A DNA stretch of 9,234 nt, taken from NCBI GenBank assembly GCA_002331625.1, contig DCZN01000035.1, forward strand, positions 1 to 9,234, read 5' to 3'. Positions 1-7,050 of this stretch are shown piece after piece. The notes under the pieces are model-generated. The model was not told the DNA's origin. It did no database searches and saw only the letters and a program-made list of their open reading frames with translations. A program made the position numbers and the translations under genes. Each line of letters begins with the position of its first letter. Position 1 is the stretch's first letter. The stretch is from Nitrospira sp. UBA2083 (GTDB lineage: Bacteria; Nitrospirota; Nitrospiria; Nitrospirales; Nitrospiraceae).

Positions 1-909
1 GCAGAACGTGTGTCTGGGGACACGACGGTGGGGCACAGTCTCGCCTATTGTCAAGCGGTGGAAACGCTTCTGGACCTCCAGGTGCCACGACGCGCTCAGT
101 ACCTTCGTTCGCTCTTTCTGGAGCTGGAACGACTATCCAATCATCTCGGCGATATCGGGGCGATGTGCAATGACACGGCCTATGCGCTGGCCTATGCGCA
201 TTGTGCTCGGATGAAGGAGCGAGTCATGCAACTCAATGACCGGTTGGTTGGCTCGCGCTTCCTGCGAGGCGTCATGCAAGTCGGCGGAGTCAGTTGGGAT
301 ATCGATCGCAGCCAACTGAGCATCCTCGTTGAAGAACTCGATGGTATCCAACGGGACTTCTCCGAAGTGGGCGCCATCATCTTTGCCAATGCCTCACTCA
401 CAGATCGGCTGGAGACCACCGGGGTTCTGACGGAGCGCATCACCTTGGATCACGGCGTGACAGGAGTGGTTGGGCGAGCCTCGGGGATGGATCAGGACGT
501 CCGACGGGATCGCCCCTTTGCTGCGTATGATGAACTGCCCGTGAACGTTGCGCTCTATCGCTACGGTGACGTGCGAGCAAGATTGCGTGTCCGGGGCGAT
601 GAAATCCATGAATCCATTCGGCTCATTCGCGAAGTGCGCGATAAAATTCCGAACGGTCCAATCGCCAGTCAACCCTGTTCCCTACCAAAGCCTGGCGGAT
701 GGACACTGGCAGCGGTTGAAGGGTGGCGCGGCGAGATCTTGTATATGGTGATGGCAGGGGAAGACGGCCGGATCCATCGATGCAAGGTCCGAGACCCGTC
801 CTTTGTGAATTGGCCTGCGATTCAATGGGCGGTGCTGGGCAATATTATCCCGGACTTTCCGCTCATCAACAAGAGCTTCAACCTCTCATACGCTGGGAAC
901 GATCTCTAG
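1..909 (+). CDS. Group 4 [NiFe]-hydrogenase-like / NuoD-family large subunit (Ehr type), 5' partial
   Basis: The reading frame is open from base 1, so the true start lies upstream. The visible 302 residues resemble the C-terminal half of HycE/HyfG and NuoD large subunits. Family landmarks are the segment RAQYLRSLFLELERLSNHL, then GSRFLRGVMQVGGV, then RASGMDQDVRRDRPFAAYD. In true hydrogenases the L1 motif is CGxCxxxH and the L2 motif is DPCxxC. Here L1 reads SGDTTVGH (residues 5-12), so both cysteines are replaced by Ser and Thr. L2 reads NLSYAG (residues 294-299), with Ser and Gly at the cysteine positions, and the protein ends three residues later. No NiFe centre can be built by the usual ligands. 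The role is therefore more likely a quinone- or proton-pump-coupled subunit of an energy-converting hydrogenase-related complex on the inner face of the membrane. The stop TAG overlaps the ribosome-binding site of the next gene, so the two are one operon. Family assignment is firm; the reaction is unknown. Confidence 0.88.
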   Translation, partial: AERVSGDTTVGHSLAYCQAVETLLDLQVPRRAQYLRSLFLELERLSNHLGDIGAMCNDTAYALAYAHCARMKERVMQLNDRLVGSRFLRGVMQVGGVSWDIDRSQLSILVEELDGIQRDFSEVGAIIFANASLTDRLETTGVLTERITLDHGVTGVVGRASGMDQDVRRDRPFAAYDELPVNVALYRYGDVRARLRVRGDEIHESIRLIREVRDKIPNGPIASQPCSLPKPGGWTLAAVEGWRGEILYMVMAGEDGRIHRCKVRDPSFVNWPAIQWAVLGNIIPDFPLINKSFNLSYAGNDL

Positions 910-914
910 GGAGG
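908..914 (+). promoter_or_regulatory. Strong Shine-Dalgarno AGGGAGG overlapping the upstream stop codon
   Basis: AGGGAGG lies 6 nt before the ATG at 921 and shares two bases with the TAG (907-909) that ends the large subunit. It fixes the small-subunit start and suggests coupled translation that would keep the two subunits in equal amounts. Confidence 0.7.
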
Positions 915-920
915 CCGAAC

Positions 921-1430
921 ATGTTCCGCATCATCAAAAAGAGTCTGAGGATCGGAGTCGTGACGGGTCGTTATCAGAAAGCGGAAAAACCTGAACTGCC
1001 GGTTACGCCTGAGGCTCAGGACAAAGCTAGCCCCTTCAAACGATCGCTCGCGATCCGTGAAGTGGATACCGGATCCTGCAACGCCTGTGAAATGGAAATG
1101 AGCGCACTCTTGAACCCTGTGTACGACGCTGACCGATTCGGCATACACATCGCTGCATCGCCACGCCATGCGGATGCCTTGGTGGTAACGGGACCGGTCA
1201 CCGTCAACATGGAGCGAGCGTTGAAAGATGTGCACAAGCAAACGTCTGATCCGAAAATCGTCATTGCGCTCGGTGACTGTGCAATCGACTGTGGCATGTT
1301 CAAAGGCAGTTATGCCGTGACAGGACCAGTAGAACGGCACATCCCTGTGGATGTACGGATACCCGGCTGCCCGCCGCGTCCGGCAGAAATTCTTGCGGTT
1401 CTATCAGAGTTGCGTAAGACAACGGGATGA
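921..1430 (+). CDS. HyfI/HycG/NuoB-family [4Fe-4S] small subunit
   Basis: A 169-residue electron-transfer subunit of the complex I / group 4 hydrogenase small-subunit family. The [4Fe-4S] ligands are all present: C53 and C56 in DTGSCNACEME, C120 in ALGDCAIDCG, and C150 in RIPGCPPRPAEIL. The CxxC spacing at the first pair is the hydrogenase form; complex I NuoB has two adjacent cysteines. The motif VVTGPVT (88-94) and the PGCPPRP block are also family signatures. The length is usual for a minimal small subunit with only the proximal cluster. The start at 921 is supported by the adjacent AGGGAGG. An open frame extends upstream of this ATG into the preceding gene, but it has no ribosome-binding site of similar quality. 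The protein should pair with the cysteine-less large subunit upstream and pass electrons at the cytoplasmic face of a membrane complex whose other genes lie outside the window. The stop TGA at 1428-1430 overlaps an ATG at 1427. Confidence 0.92.
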   Translation: MFRIIKKSLRIGVVTGRYQKAEKPELPVTPEAQDKASPFKRSLAIREVDTGSCNACEMEMSALLNPVYDADRFGIHIAASPRHADALVVTGPVTVNMERALKDVHKQTSDPKIVIALGDCAIDCGMFKGSYAVTGPVERHIPVDVRIPGCPPRPAEILAVLSELRKTTG

Positions 1431-1661
1431 AGCCTATCAGCAGGGAGCCTATGACGCAGTCGACGAGGTCATGGAGGAAGACGGTCAGGCAAGAGCCTCA
1501 GAGCAACGAGAGCGTCTGGACGAAGGTTCGTGCAAATTGTCTTCTCTGCAGGCGAAAGCCCCCCTCTCCTGCTACATTATCAGAGGGCAAGGACAAGCGA
1601 TGTTTGATGCTAAGGCTGACAGGCCCCTCTCGTATTTCACGCACATGTTGGATGAGATGGT
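1431..1661 (+). other. Spacer between small subunit and ndh, with uncertain short ORFs
   Basis: This 231-nt gap holds no recognisable gene. Two short + strand frames are open. One starts at ATG 1427 (overlapping the upstream stop as ATGA) and runs to 1669 (80 aa, rich in Arg, Ser, Thr and Trp, which looks like a shadow frame). The other can start at ATG 1471 and runs to 1689 (72 aa, acidic and Gln/Glu-rich, more protein-like but unlike any family I know). Both run a few bases into ndh. A weak 6-bp inverted repeat (CCCTCT 1562-1567 / AGAGGG 1582-1587) has no T tract, so it is not a convincing terminator. The region may be leader sequence for ndh or the remnant of a gene. Confidence 0.3.
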
Positions 1662-2978
1662 ATGTCTAGCAGCAAACCCCGCGTGTTGATTCTCGGCGGT
1701 GGCTTCGGCGGGATGTATGCAGCGTTGGAATTCGAGCGTGCGCTGAATCGAGGCGCCCACCTGGACGTCACCCTTGTCAACCACGACAACTTCTTCCTCT
1801 TTACTCCGATGTTGCACGAAGTCGCAGCGAGCGATCTCGACATCACCAATATCGTCAGTCCTATCCGGAAGCTGTTGCGTCGAGTGTCGTTCTTTCATGG
1901 CGAGATCGAAGCCATCGATCTCGAACAGCGACGCGTGGGGGTGTCGCATGGACATGAGAACCACTGCCATGCCTTGCCGTACGACCATCTGGTATTGGCG
2001 CTCGGATCAACCACGAACTTCTTTAACATCCCCGGCTTAGCCGATCGCGCCTTCACCATGAAATCGCTGAGTGATGCGATCGTCCTGCGCAACCATCTCA
2101 TCGCGAATCTGGAGGAAGCCGACTTTGAATGCGGCACATCACAGCGCACAGGCCTCCTGAATTTCGTCGTGGCGGGCGGCGGCTTCGCCGGAGTCGAGAC
2201 CATTGCGGCCATGAATGACTTCTTGCGGGAGGCGATATGCTTTTTTCCCCATCTCCGGGAAAACATGCTCCGGATCATGCTGGTGAGTTCCGGCCCGGTC
2301 ATTTTGCCGGAGCTGGGGGAAAAACTCGGCACGTACGCACAACGCAAGCTCGCTGAACAGCAGGTGGAAATCCGCTCGAATTGTAAGGTGATCGCCGTGA
2401 AGGATCAGGACGTCACACTGAGTGATGGAACGACCATCACTACCAATACACTGGTGTGGACCGCCGGCATCAGCCCGCACGTCCTGTTGAACACCCTCCC
2501 GTGTGAGAAGACCAAAGGCCGCGTCCTGGTCAACGAGTACCTGGAGGTACCCGGATGGCCAGGCGTGTGGGCTTTGGGCGACTGTGCGATGGTGCCGGAT
2601 CGCAAGACAGGTGAGTTCCATCCTCCGACCGCGCAACACGCGCTGCGTGAAGGGAAGATTGCAGCGCAGAATATCCTCGCCACCGTACGCCGGGGGTGGA
2701 AGAAGCCGTTTGTCTATTCAACGATCGGCCTTCTGGCCCCGATCGGGAAACGCACCGGCGTCGCGAACATTCTCGGTGTGAATTTTTCCGGATTCCTGGC
2801 CTGGTGGCTCTGGCGGACGATTTACTTGCTGAAACTCCCTCGATTCGAGAAGAAGGTCCTCGTCGCGCTGGACTGGACGCTGGATGTGCTCTTCTCCAAG
2901 GACCTGGTTCACTTCCGCACGACACGCACCCATACCCCACCGGCGGCGGAAAAAGAATCGGAAAGTACGCCAGTCTAG
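1662..2978 (+). CDS. ndh: Type II NADH:quinone oxidoreductase (NDH-2)
   Basis: A 438-residue FAD-dependent NADH dehydrogenase that passes electrons from NADH to quinone without pumping protons. The N-terminal FAD Rossmann motif is GGGFGG (residues 12-17), followed by VNHDNFFLFTPMLHEVAA. The second, NADH-binding Rossmann motif is GGGFAG (172-177), ending in E179. The second FAD contact is WALGDCA with G306 and D307. AQHALREG (324-331) matches the quinone-site AQxAxQ/E region of NDH-2. Near the C-terminus, a Trp-rich hydrophobic stretch (376-392) followed by RFEKKVLVALDWTLDVLF is the usual membrane-anchoring segment, so the enzyme sits on the cytoplasmic face of the inner membrane. Length is normal for the family. 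The start ATG has a moderate GGATGAG five bases upstream. The gene is co-oriented with the hydrogenase-like pair but separated by 231 nt, so it may share a transcript or have its own promoter. A sulfide:quinone reductase is less likely, because the overall pattern matches NDH-2. Confidence 0.93.
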   Translation: MSSSKPRVLILGGGFGGMYAALEFERALNRGAHLDVTLVNHDNFFLFTPMLHEVAASDLDITNIVSPIRKLLRRVSFFHGEIEAIDLEQRRVGVSHGHENHCHALPYDHLVLALGSTTNFFNIPGLADRAFTMKSLSDAIVLRNHLIANLEEADFECGTSQRTGLLNFVVAGGGFAGVETIAAMNDFLREAICFFPHLRENMLRIMLVSSGPVILPELGEKLGTYAQRKLAEQQVEIRSNCKVIAVKDQDVTLSDGTTITTNTLVWTAGISPHVLLNTLPCEKTKGRVLVNEYLEVPGWPGVWALGDCAMVPDRKTGEFHPPTAQHALREGKIAAQNILATVRRGWKKPFVYSTIGLLAPIGKRTGVANILGVNFSGFLAWWLWRTIYLLKLPRFEKKVLVALDWTLDVLFSKDLVHFRTTRTHTPPAAEKESESTPV

Positions 2979-3027
2979 GTTAGTCAGCGCTCACTTGATA
3001 CCAGCGCAGCAAGCGAATGAACGGTAG

Positions 3028-3054
3028 AACAAGCTCATTATTGTGCTCGTTTTA
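3028..3054 (+). terminator. Possible weak rho-independent terminator between convergent genes
   Basis: AACAAGC (3028-3034) can pair with GCTCGTT (3045-3051), with one mismatch in seven, around a 10-nt loop. The right arm runs into TTTT (3050-3053). It lies in the 101-nt gap between the convergent ndh and hybrid-kinase genes, where a terminator is expected. The stem is short and imperfect, so this is only a candidate. A second 5-bp repeat (GCGCT 2987-2991 / AGCGC 3003-3007) nearby has no T tract. Confidence 0.3.
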
Positions 3055-3079
3055 TACTCAACGCTGTCTCCTTCCATCT

Positions 3080-5392
3080 CTACGCCACTTTCTTCCCATC
3101 GAGCACTTCTCGAATTTTTTGGGTGAGGACATTCGGCGTAAACGGTTTATGGAGAAACGCCGTCTCCCGCTTGACTCCTCCCTGTTCGAACACCGGATGG
3201 TCGGGATACCCGGACATATACAACACTTTGATCTCGGGCCGTACCACCGTCAGTTTTTCTGCGACCTCCGGCCCGCTCATCTGCGGCATCGCGACATCGG
3301 TCAGTAACAAATGGATCGGGCCTAAATGTTTGGCACCGGTCAAGAGCGCTTCGATGCCGTGACGCGCAACCAAGACCTCATATCCACTCAGACGAAGTGC
3401 TTCTTGGACCAGCCCGCGAACCGACGGGTCGTCCTCGACGACCAAAATGGTTTCTCGTCCGATCGCTCTGCCGACTGCCCCACTGATGACCGGAGCCGCC
3501 TGTACGGCCTCATCGACTTTGGGAAAATAGATCTTGCAGACGGTCCCCTGCCCCTGTTTACTCTCGATCCCGATCGTCCCACCGCTCTGTTTCACGATGC
3601 CGTAGACGGTGGACAAACCAAGCCCCGTCCCCTTGCCTTTTTCCTTTGTGGTAAAGAACGGTTCAAAAAGATGTGTTTGGGTTTCTTCGCTCATCCCATG
3701 GCCGGTGTCTTTGATGGCCAGGAGCACATACGCCCCCTCCTTCAGCATCAGGGTTTCGCGCCTTGGACGCTTTCCAATCGCGACATTCCGAGTCTGGATC
3801 GTCAGCTGGCCCCCTGTCGGCATCGCATCCCGTGCATTCACGGCCAAATTCATGATGACCTGCTCGATCTGCCCAGGATCCGCTTTGATCGGTGCCAGTC
3901 GAGGCTCAAGGTCGATAGAAAGATCCACAATGTCTTCGCCCAAGAGCCGCCGCAGCATCCCATCCATGTTCGTGACAATGGCGTTCAGATCCACAACCTT
4001 GGCGGCCACAAATTGTCGCCGGCTGAATGCCAAGAGTTGGCTTGTGAGGCCTGCGGCTCGATCGGCAGCTTTTTTCACTTCGTCCATTTCACGTCGGGCG
4101 GGATCTCCCGGTGGCAGACGGCTCAAAATCAACTCGCTATATCCCCGAATGACGGTCAGGAGGTTATTGAAGTCATGGGCCACCCCTCCGGCGAGCCGCC
4201 CGACCGCCTCCATCTTTTGCGATTGCCGAAGTTGTGCCTCCGTCTGGCGTAAGGCTTCCTCGGCCCTGGTCCGTTCACCGAATTGTCCGACCTTCAAGGC
4301 CACATCGGCGATCATGCTGATCAACTCTTTGTCCGGCTCACGCACGTGATGACTAAAGAACTCAACCACCCCTTCGATTTCACCGCCGATACGGATCGGG
4401 AACCCAAAGGCTCCATGAATCCCCGCCTTGGCAGCTAACTCCGCCCGAACAAAGGCGGGATCGAGCACCACATCTCTGATCCACACCGGACGTCCGCTCT
4501 CCCATATTTGGCCCGGTAATCCCACACCAAGCTTGAAGGCTTGATACTGCGTCTGTGTCATGAACTCATCGGTGGGGCCCGTCGCCGCTCGCCAATGATC
4601 AAGACATCGCAACGTTCCCGATTGTTTATCCTGCCTCCAAAAGACGCCCAGATCCCATTCCAGACTCTCACCAACCGCCTGAATGATTTTGGGAACCGCT
4701 TCTTCAAGCGTGACCGCTTCGGAGAGCACCCGTGTCACCGCATATTGGGAGGTCAAACGCCGCTCCGCCCGACGACGATCCGTGATATCGCGGACGAAGG
4801 CGCTGAAAATGTAGGTTTCCCCGATACGCGCTGGCGAAACGGCGAGCTCGACCGGAAATTCGTGACCATCCCGGTGGCGTGCTGCGATCTCGATCCGCCG
4901 ATTCAGCACCAAACCGATGCCGGTTTTGAGATACTCCTGAATCCCGTGGGCATGGGCCTCTCGATCACGCTCGGGGATAATGGTGTCGGAGAGCAATTTG
5001 CCCATGGCCTCTTCCCGTGCCCATCCAAAGATCGCCGTGGCCTGTGCATTCCACTCCGTCACGATACCAGCAGCATCGATGGTGATCACTCCATCAAGCG
5101 CCGTATCGACAATCGCCCGATTCCGCTCCTGACTTTGCAGCAAGGCCGCTTCCGCAGCCCGCGCCCACGCGCTCTCTTGTTGCGCTTGTCGATATTCCGC
5201 ACGCAATCGAATGGTCGACCACAACAACAGCACCAACAGCGGGAGCCAGACTGCCGCCACGATGCTCCGTTCCACACGGCCGAGCATGAACGTTCCCACG
5301 CCAAGGGTAGACAACGTGATGAGGACCATCACAAAGGTCAGCCACTCGTATCGGCGGACCGGCGAGGTCGTTCGTTCTTCCAATGGAGTCAT
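3080..5392 (-). CDS. Membrane-bound hybrid sensor histidine kinase (PAS-GAF-HisKA-HATPase-REC)
   Basis: A 770-residue hybrid histidine kinase. Two transmembrane helices (about 17-38 and 43-61) are joined by only a few polar residues, so there is no periplasmic sensor and input must be cytoplasmic or within the membrane. A short coiled-coil linker leads to a PAS domain (about 90-212, ending FVRDITDRR), then a GAF domain (about 217-372). The phospho-acceptor is H406 in GGVAHDFNNLL. The ATPase domain shows the N box (N515-N519, MNLAVNARDAM), G1 (DTGHGM, 562-567), F box (FEPFF) and G2 (GKGTGLGLS). A C-terminal receiver (about 648-766) has the acidic pair D654/D655, acceptor D699 in TDVAMPQMSG and K749 in HKPF, so all phosphotransfer residues are intact. 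The start ATG overlaps the upstream stop by 4 nt and has AAGGA eight bases before it. No HTH output domain and no partner regulator is present in the window, so the phosphorelay target is unknown. Confidence 0.93.
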   Translation of the reverse strand: MTPLEERTTSPVRRYEWLTFVMVLITLSTLGVGTFMLGRVERSIVAAVWLPLLVLLLWSTIRLRAEYRQAQQESAWARAAEAALLQSQERNRAIVDTALDGVITIDAAGIVTEWNAQATAIFGWAREEAMGKLLSDTIIPERDREAHAHGIQEYLKTGIGLVLNRRIEIAARHRDGHEFPVELAVSPARIGETYIFSAFVRDITDRRRAERRLTSQYAVTRVLSEAVTLEEAVPKIIQAVGESLEWDLGVFWRQDKQSGTLRCLDHWRAATGPTDEFMTQTQYQAFKLGVGLPGQIWESGRPVWIRDVVLDPAFVRAELAAKAGIHGAFGFPIRIGGEIEGVVEFFSHHVREPDKELISMIADVALKVGQFGERTRAEEALRQTEAQLRQSQKMEAVGRLAGGVAHDFNNLLTVIRGYSELILSRLPPGDPARREMDEVKKAADRAAGLTSQLLAFSRRQFVAAKVVDLNAIVTNMDGMLRRLLGEDIVDLSIDLEPRLAPIKADPGQIEQVIMNLAVNARDAMPTGGQLTIQTRNVAIGKRPRRETLMLKEGAYVLLAIKDTGHGMSEETQTHLFEPFFTTKEKGKGTGLGLSTVYGIVKQSGGTIGIESKQGQGTVCKIYFPKVDEAVQAAPVISGAVGRAIGRETILVVEDDPSVRGLVQEALRLSGYEVLVARHGIEALLTGAKHLGPIHLLLTDVAMPQMSGPEVAEKLTVVRPEIKVLYMSGYPDHPVFEQGGVKRETAFLHKPFTPNVLTQKIREVLDGKKVA

Positions 5393-6879
5393 GCGGGTGT
5401 CCTTGTGGCAATCCAGGTATTCAAGACAGCCGTCGGGCGATAGGCCAATTTGGCCGCTCGCAGCCCCGGAAGGCCTGCATCGTCCATCGCGTTGATGGAG
5501 ACCGCGCCTTGCACCAGTGCCGTTCGACTGGTTTCACGAAAGACCCACTGGGCGAGACCGGGGACGGTACGGTCCGCGACTTCCAGCAAGACGCACCACG
5601 TGTGAGGAGTCAACCAGTAGCCAAAGGTATAGGCGGCAACCGCATTATTGACCCTCACCACTGTGCCGGATAGGCCAATGCGGTCATGCTCCTGAAGGAC
5701 GAGTGTATGGGCCAGCTCGGCATCCTCCAGCAGCAGCGTCCCCATGTGATCCAGATTCCCCTGAGACTTCTGGTCGGCCCATCGCCGATACAGCAGCAGG
5801 CAATCCGCCTGATCCTCAGCGCGATACGGCTCGCTGGTGAGGACCTGCTCCCGGCGCACACGATTGCAGAGCGCCCGTTGGGATTTATAGTGATCTCCTG
5901 CCAACGCAGCAAGCGCTTCGACGGAGTAGAGGTAGTCTCCGTCTTTCGGACGGAATTGAATCCTGTCGCTCTCCAACAGAGGTCTGTGCGAGTCCAAGAC
6001 ATGTTCGATACGGCTCACCGGCGACGGCCCGTTCCATACCTGCATCAGTGCGAACGCCTGCTCCACCGCCTCATTGAAGGGACCGGGCCCAAGCGGCGGG
6101 AGCGGCATAAACCATCCGTCCGGGGACTTGGCGAATAGAAACAACGTGCGATCGGATTCCATCCACCAATACGGAAGCACGGAGGTCCAGATGTAGTGAT
6201 AGGGAAATGCAAATGCAGCCGGCGCGTCATCCCGAAGCACGCAGGCACGTTCGAGTGCCTCTGCAAACACCGGCGCGTCGGCCGAGGTCAGAGGCCGAAG
6301 CCGAGGGTCGATTCGCTGCGGAGCTAGTCGCGCCGTCAGCTGAGGGAGAGCTTTGAGCACGATTACATCGTCCTGAAAGCGACCGATCAGCCGTGAATTT
6401 GCAATGAGCTGTTCGATGATCGCCTCGCCGGCTAACAAGCGCTCAACCCGTTCGGCATAGGCCTGAATCGAACGGGTTGGTTCCTCGCGCATAAAGGGGC
6501 ATTTGGTATCCCACCCAAGCAGGACTTCTTGGCCCGGCGCATCCCACATCAACGCCAGAGGATACAACTGACAATCCAATGGGCGCTGATTGTAGATTCC
6601 ACACTGACCAGACCTTGAATCAAACGCAGGGCACAGATACCCGTCTTCACGTGGGTTCTTGACGAGATTGATTTGCGAGCCGGACGTGTCAGGAAAGCAT
6701 GCCTGAGGCACCCCGTGTGCGACGGCCTCGGCAATTTCTTGACGCGTGAAGTAGGGGCGAAGAAAACTGTCCGCTTCCGGAAAACGGCAACAGACATCAC
6801 AGCGACTACACGCGGACGCCGATACCAATTGAGGCAACTCCCTCTTGAGTAGTTTGGAATCCGCTATAACAATCTCCAT
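5389..6879 (-). CDS. YkgJ-type cysteine-cluster / DUF2156 (LPG_synthase_C-like) fusion protein
   Basis: A 496-residue protein in two parts. The N-terminal part carries the YkgJ-family metal-chelating signature CxxCxxCC (C24, C27, C30, C31) with further cysteines in GYLCPAF (C83), GQCGIY (C93), LDCQLYP (C103) and TKCPF (C127). This pattern is known as a putative Zn or Fe-S binding domain. From about residue 190 the protein resembles DUF2156/LPG_synthase_C, the tandem GNAT-like fold found at the C-terminus of lysyl-phosphatidylglycerol synthases. Supporting segments are FAFPYHYIWTSVLPYW (near 223-238), GDYLYSVEALAALAGDHYKS (314-333) and the family-typical NAMDDAGLPGLRAAKLAYRP (463-482). No transmembrane helix is evident, so it is probably cytoplasmic. 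The frame is open further upstream to 7032, but that extension is basic and unlike the family. ATG 6879 is preferred, with GGA six bases upstream. Its stop overlaps the hybrid-kinase start (ATGA). The substrate is unknown; aminoacyl or acyl transfer is inferred from the fold only. Confidence 0.85.
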   Translation of the reverse strand: MEIVIADSKLLKRELPQLVSASACSRCDVCCRFPEADSFLRPYFTRQEIAEAVAHGVPQACFPDTSGSQINLVKNPREDGYLCPAFDSRSGQCGIYNQRPLDCQLYPLALMWDAPGQEVLLGWDTKCPFMREEPTRSIQAYAERVERLLAGEAIIEQLIANSRLIGRFQDDVIVLKALPQLTARLAPQRIDPRLRPLTSADAPVFAEALERACVLRDDAPAAFAFPYHYIWTSVLPYWWMESDRTLFLFAKSPDGWFMPLPPLGPGPFNEAVEQAFALMQVWNGPSPVSRIEHVLDSHRPLLESDRIQFRPKDGDYLYSVEALAALAGDHYKSQRALCNRVRREQVLTSEPYRAEDQADCLLLYRRWADQKSQGNLDHMGTLLLEDAELAHTLVLQEHDRIGLSGTVVRVNNAVAAYTFGYWLTPHTWCVLLEVADRTVPGLAQWVFRETSRTALVQGAVSINAMDDAGLPGLRAAKLAYRPTAVLNTWIATRTPA

Positions 6880-6888
6880 TAGGATCCA

Positions 6889-6917
6889 ATCATACGATGC
6901 ATGCCGACAGGTAGCAA
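6889..6917 (-). promoter_or_regulatory. Candidate sigma70-type promoter for the YkgJ-DUF2156 / hybrid-kinase pair
   Basis: On the minus strand, TTGCTA (6917-6912) is followed after exactly 17 nt by TATGAT (6894-6889). These match the -35 consensus at 4 of 6 and the -10 consensus at 5 of 6. Transcription would begin about 6883-6882, only a few bases before the ATG at 6879, so the message would be nearly leaderless. Assigned by eye; no experimental support. Confidence 0.35.
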
Positions 6918-7003
6918 GAAGGGTTCGCTTCCGACTCGTTGATTTGTGTTCCTCACTGCCTTGATGGCCGCCATGTGTCTTGCCGCGGACAAACCCAGAC
7001 CTC

Positions 7004-7032
7004 TTGTCGCCCCAAGTCCTGCGTGTTAGCAT
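7004..7032 (+). promoter_or_regulatory. Candidate promoter for the ATP-grasp-like / glutaredoxin / kamA block
   Basis: TTGTCG (7004-7009) and TAGCAT (7027-7032) are separated by 17 nt, each matching the sigma70 consensus at 4 of 6. The predicted start, about 7039, leaves only about a dozen bases before the ATG at 7051, and no Shine-Dalgarno sequence is visible there. The rest of the 171-nt divergent spacer (6880-7050) holds no other recognisable element. Confidence 0.25.
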
Positions 7033-7050
7033 TCACCCCCGCAACACCGT

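Noticed and set aside
10..12. GTG at 10 as the start of the large-subunit gene
   Set aside because: It lies inside the conserved L1 region and the frame is open to base 1, so the gene begins upstream of the window.
723..920. Upstream extension of the small-subunit frame to 723
   Set aside because: The extension overlaps the conserved C-terminus of the large subunit, is unlike the family, and the AGGGAGG at 908-914 clearly serves the ATG at 921.
1562..1587. Inverted repeat CCCTCT/AGAGGG as a terminator before ndh
   Set aside because: Only six base pairs around a 14-nt loop, with no following T tract.
2139..2639. 166-aa minus-strand frame within ndh
   Set aside because: Fully antisense to ndh, whose FAD and NADH motifs are unambiguous; no domain seen.
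3326..4252. 308-aa open frame on the + strand
   Set aside because: It lies wholly antisense to the hybrid kinase, whose complete domain series is certain. Its translation has no family signature and is explained by codon bias on the opposite strand.
4541..5443. 300-aa open frame on the + strand
   Set aside because: Antisense to the kinase N-terminal half, Arg/Pro/His-rich, with no recognisable domain; a shadow frame.
6880..7032. N-terminal extension of the YkgJ-DUF2156 gene to an ATG at 7032
   Set aside because: The 51 extra residues are basic and unlike the family, and would occupy the promoter-like region. ATG 6879 gives a normal start just before the cysteine cluster.
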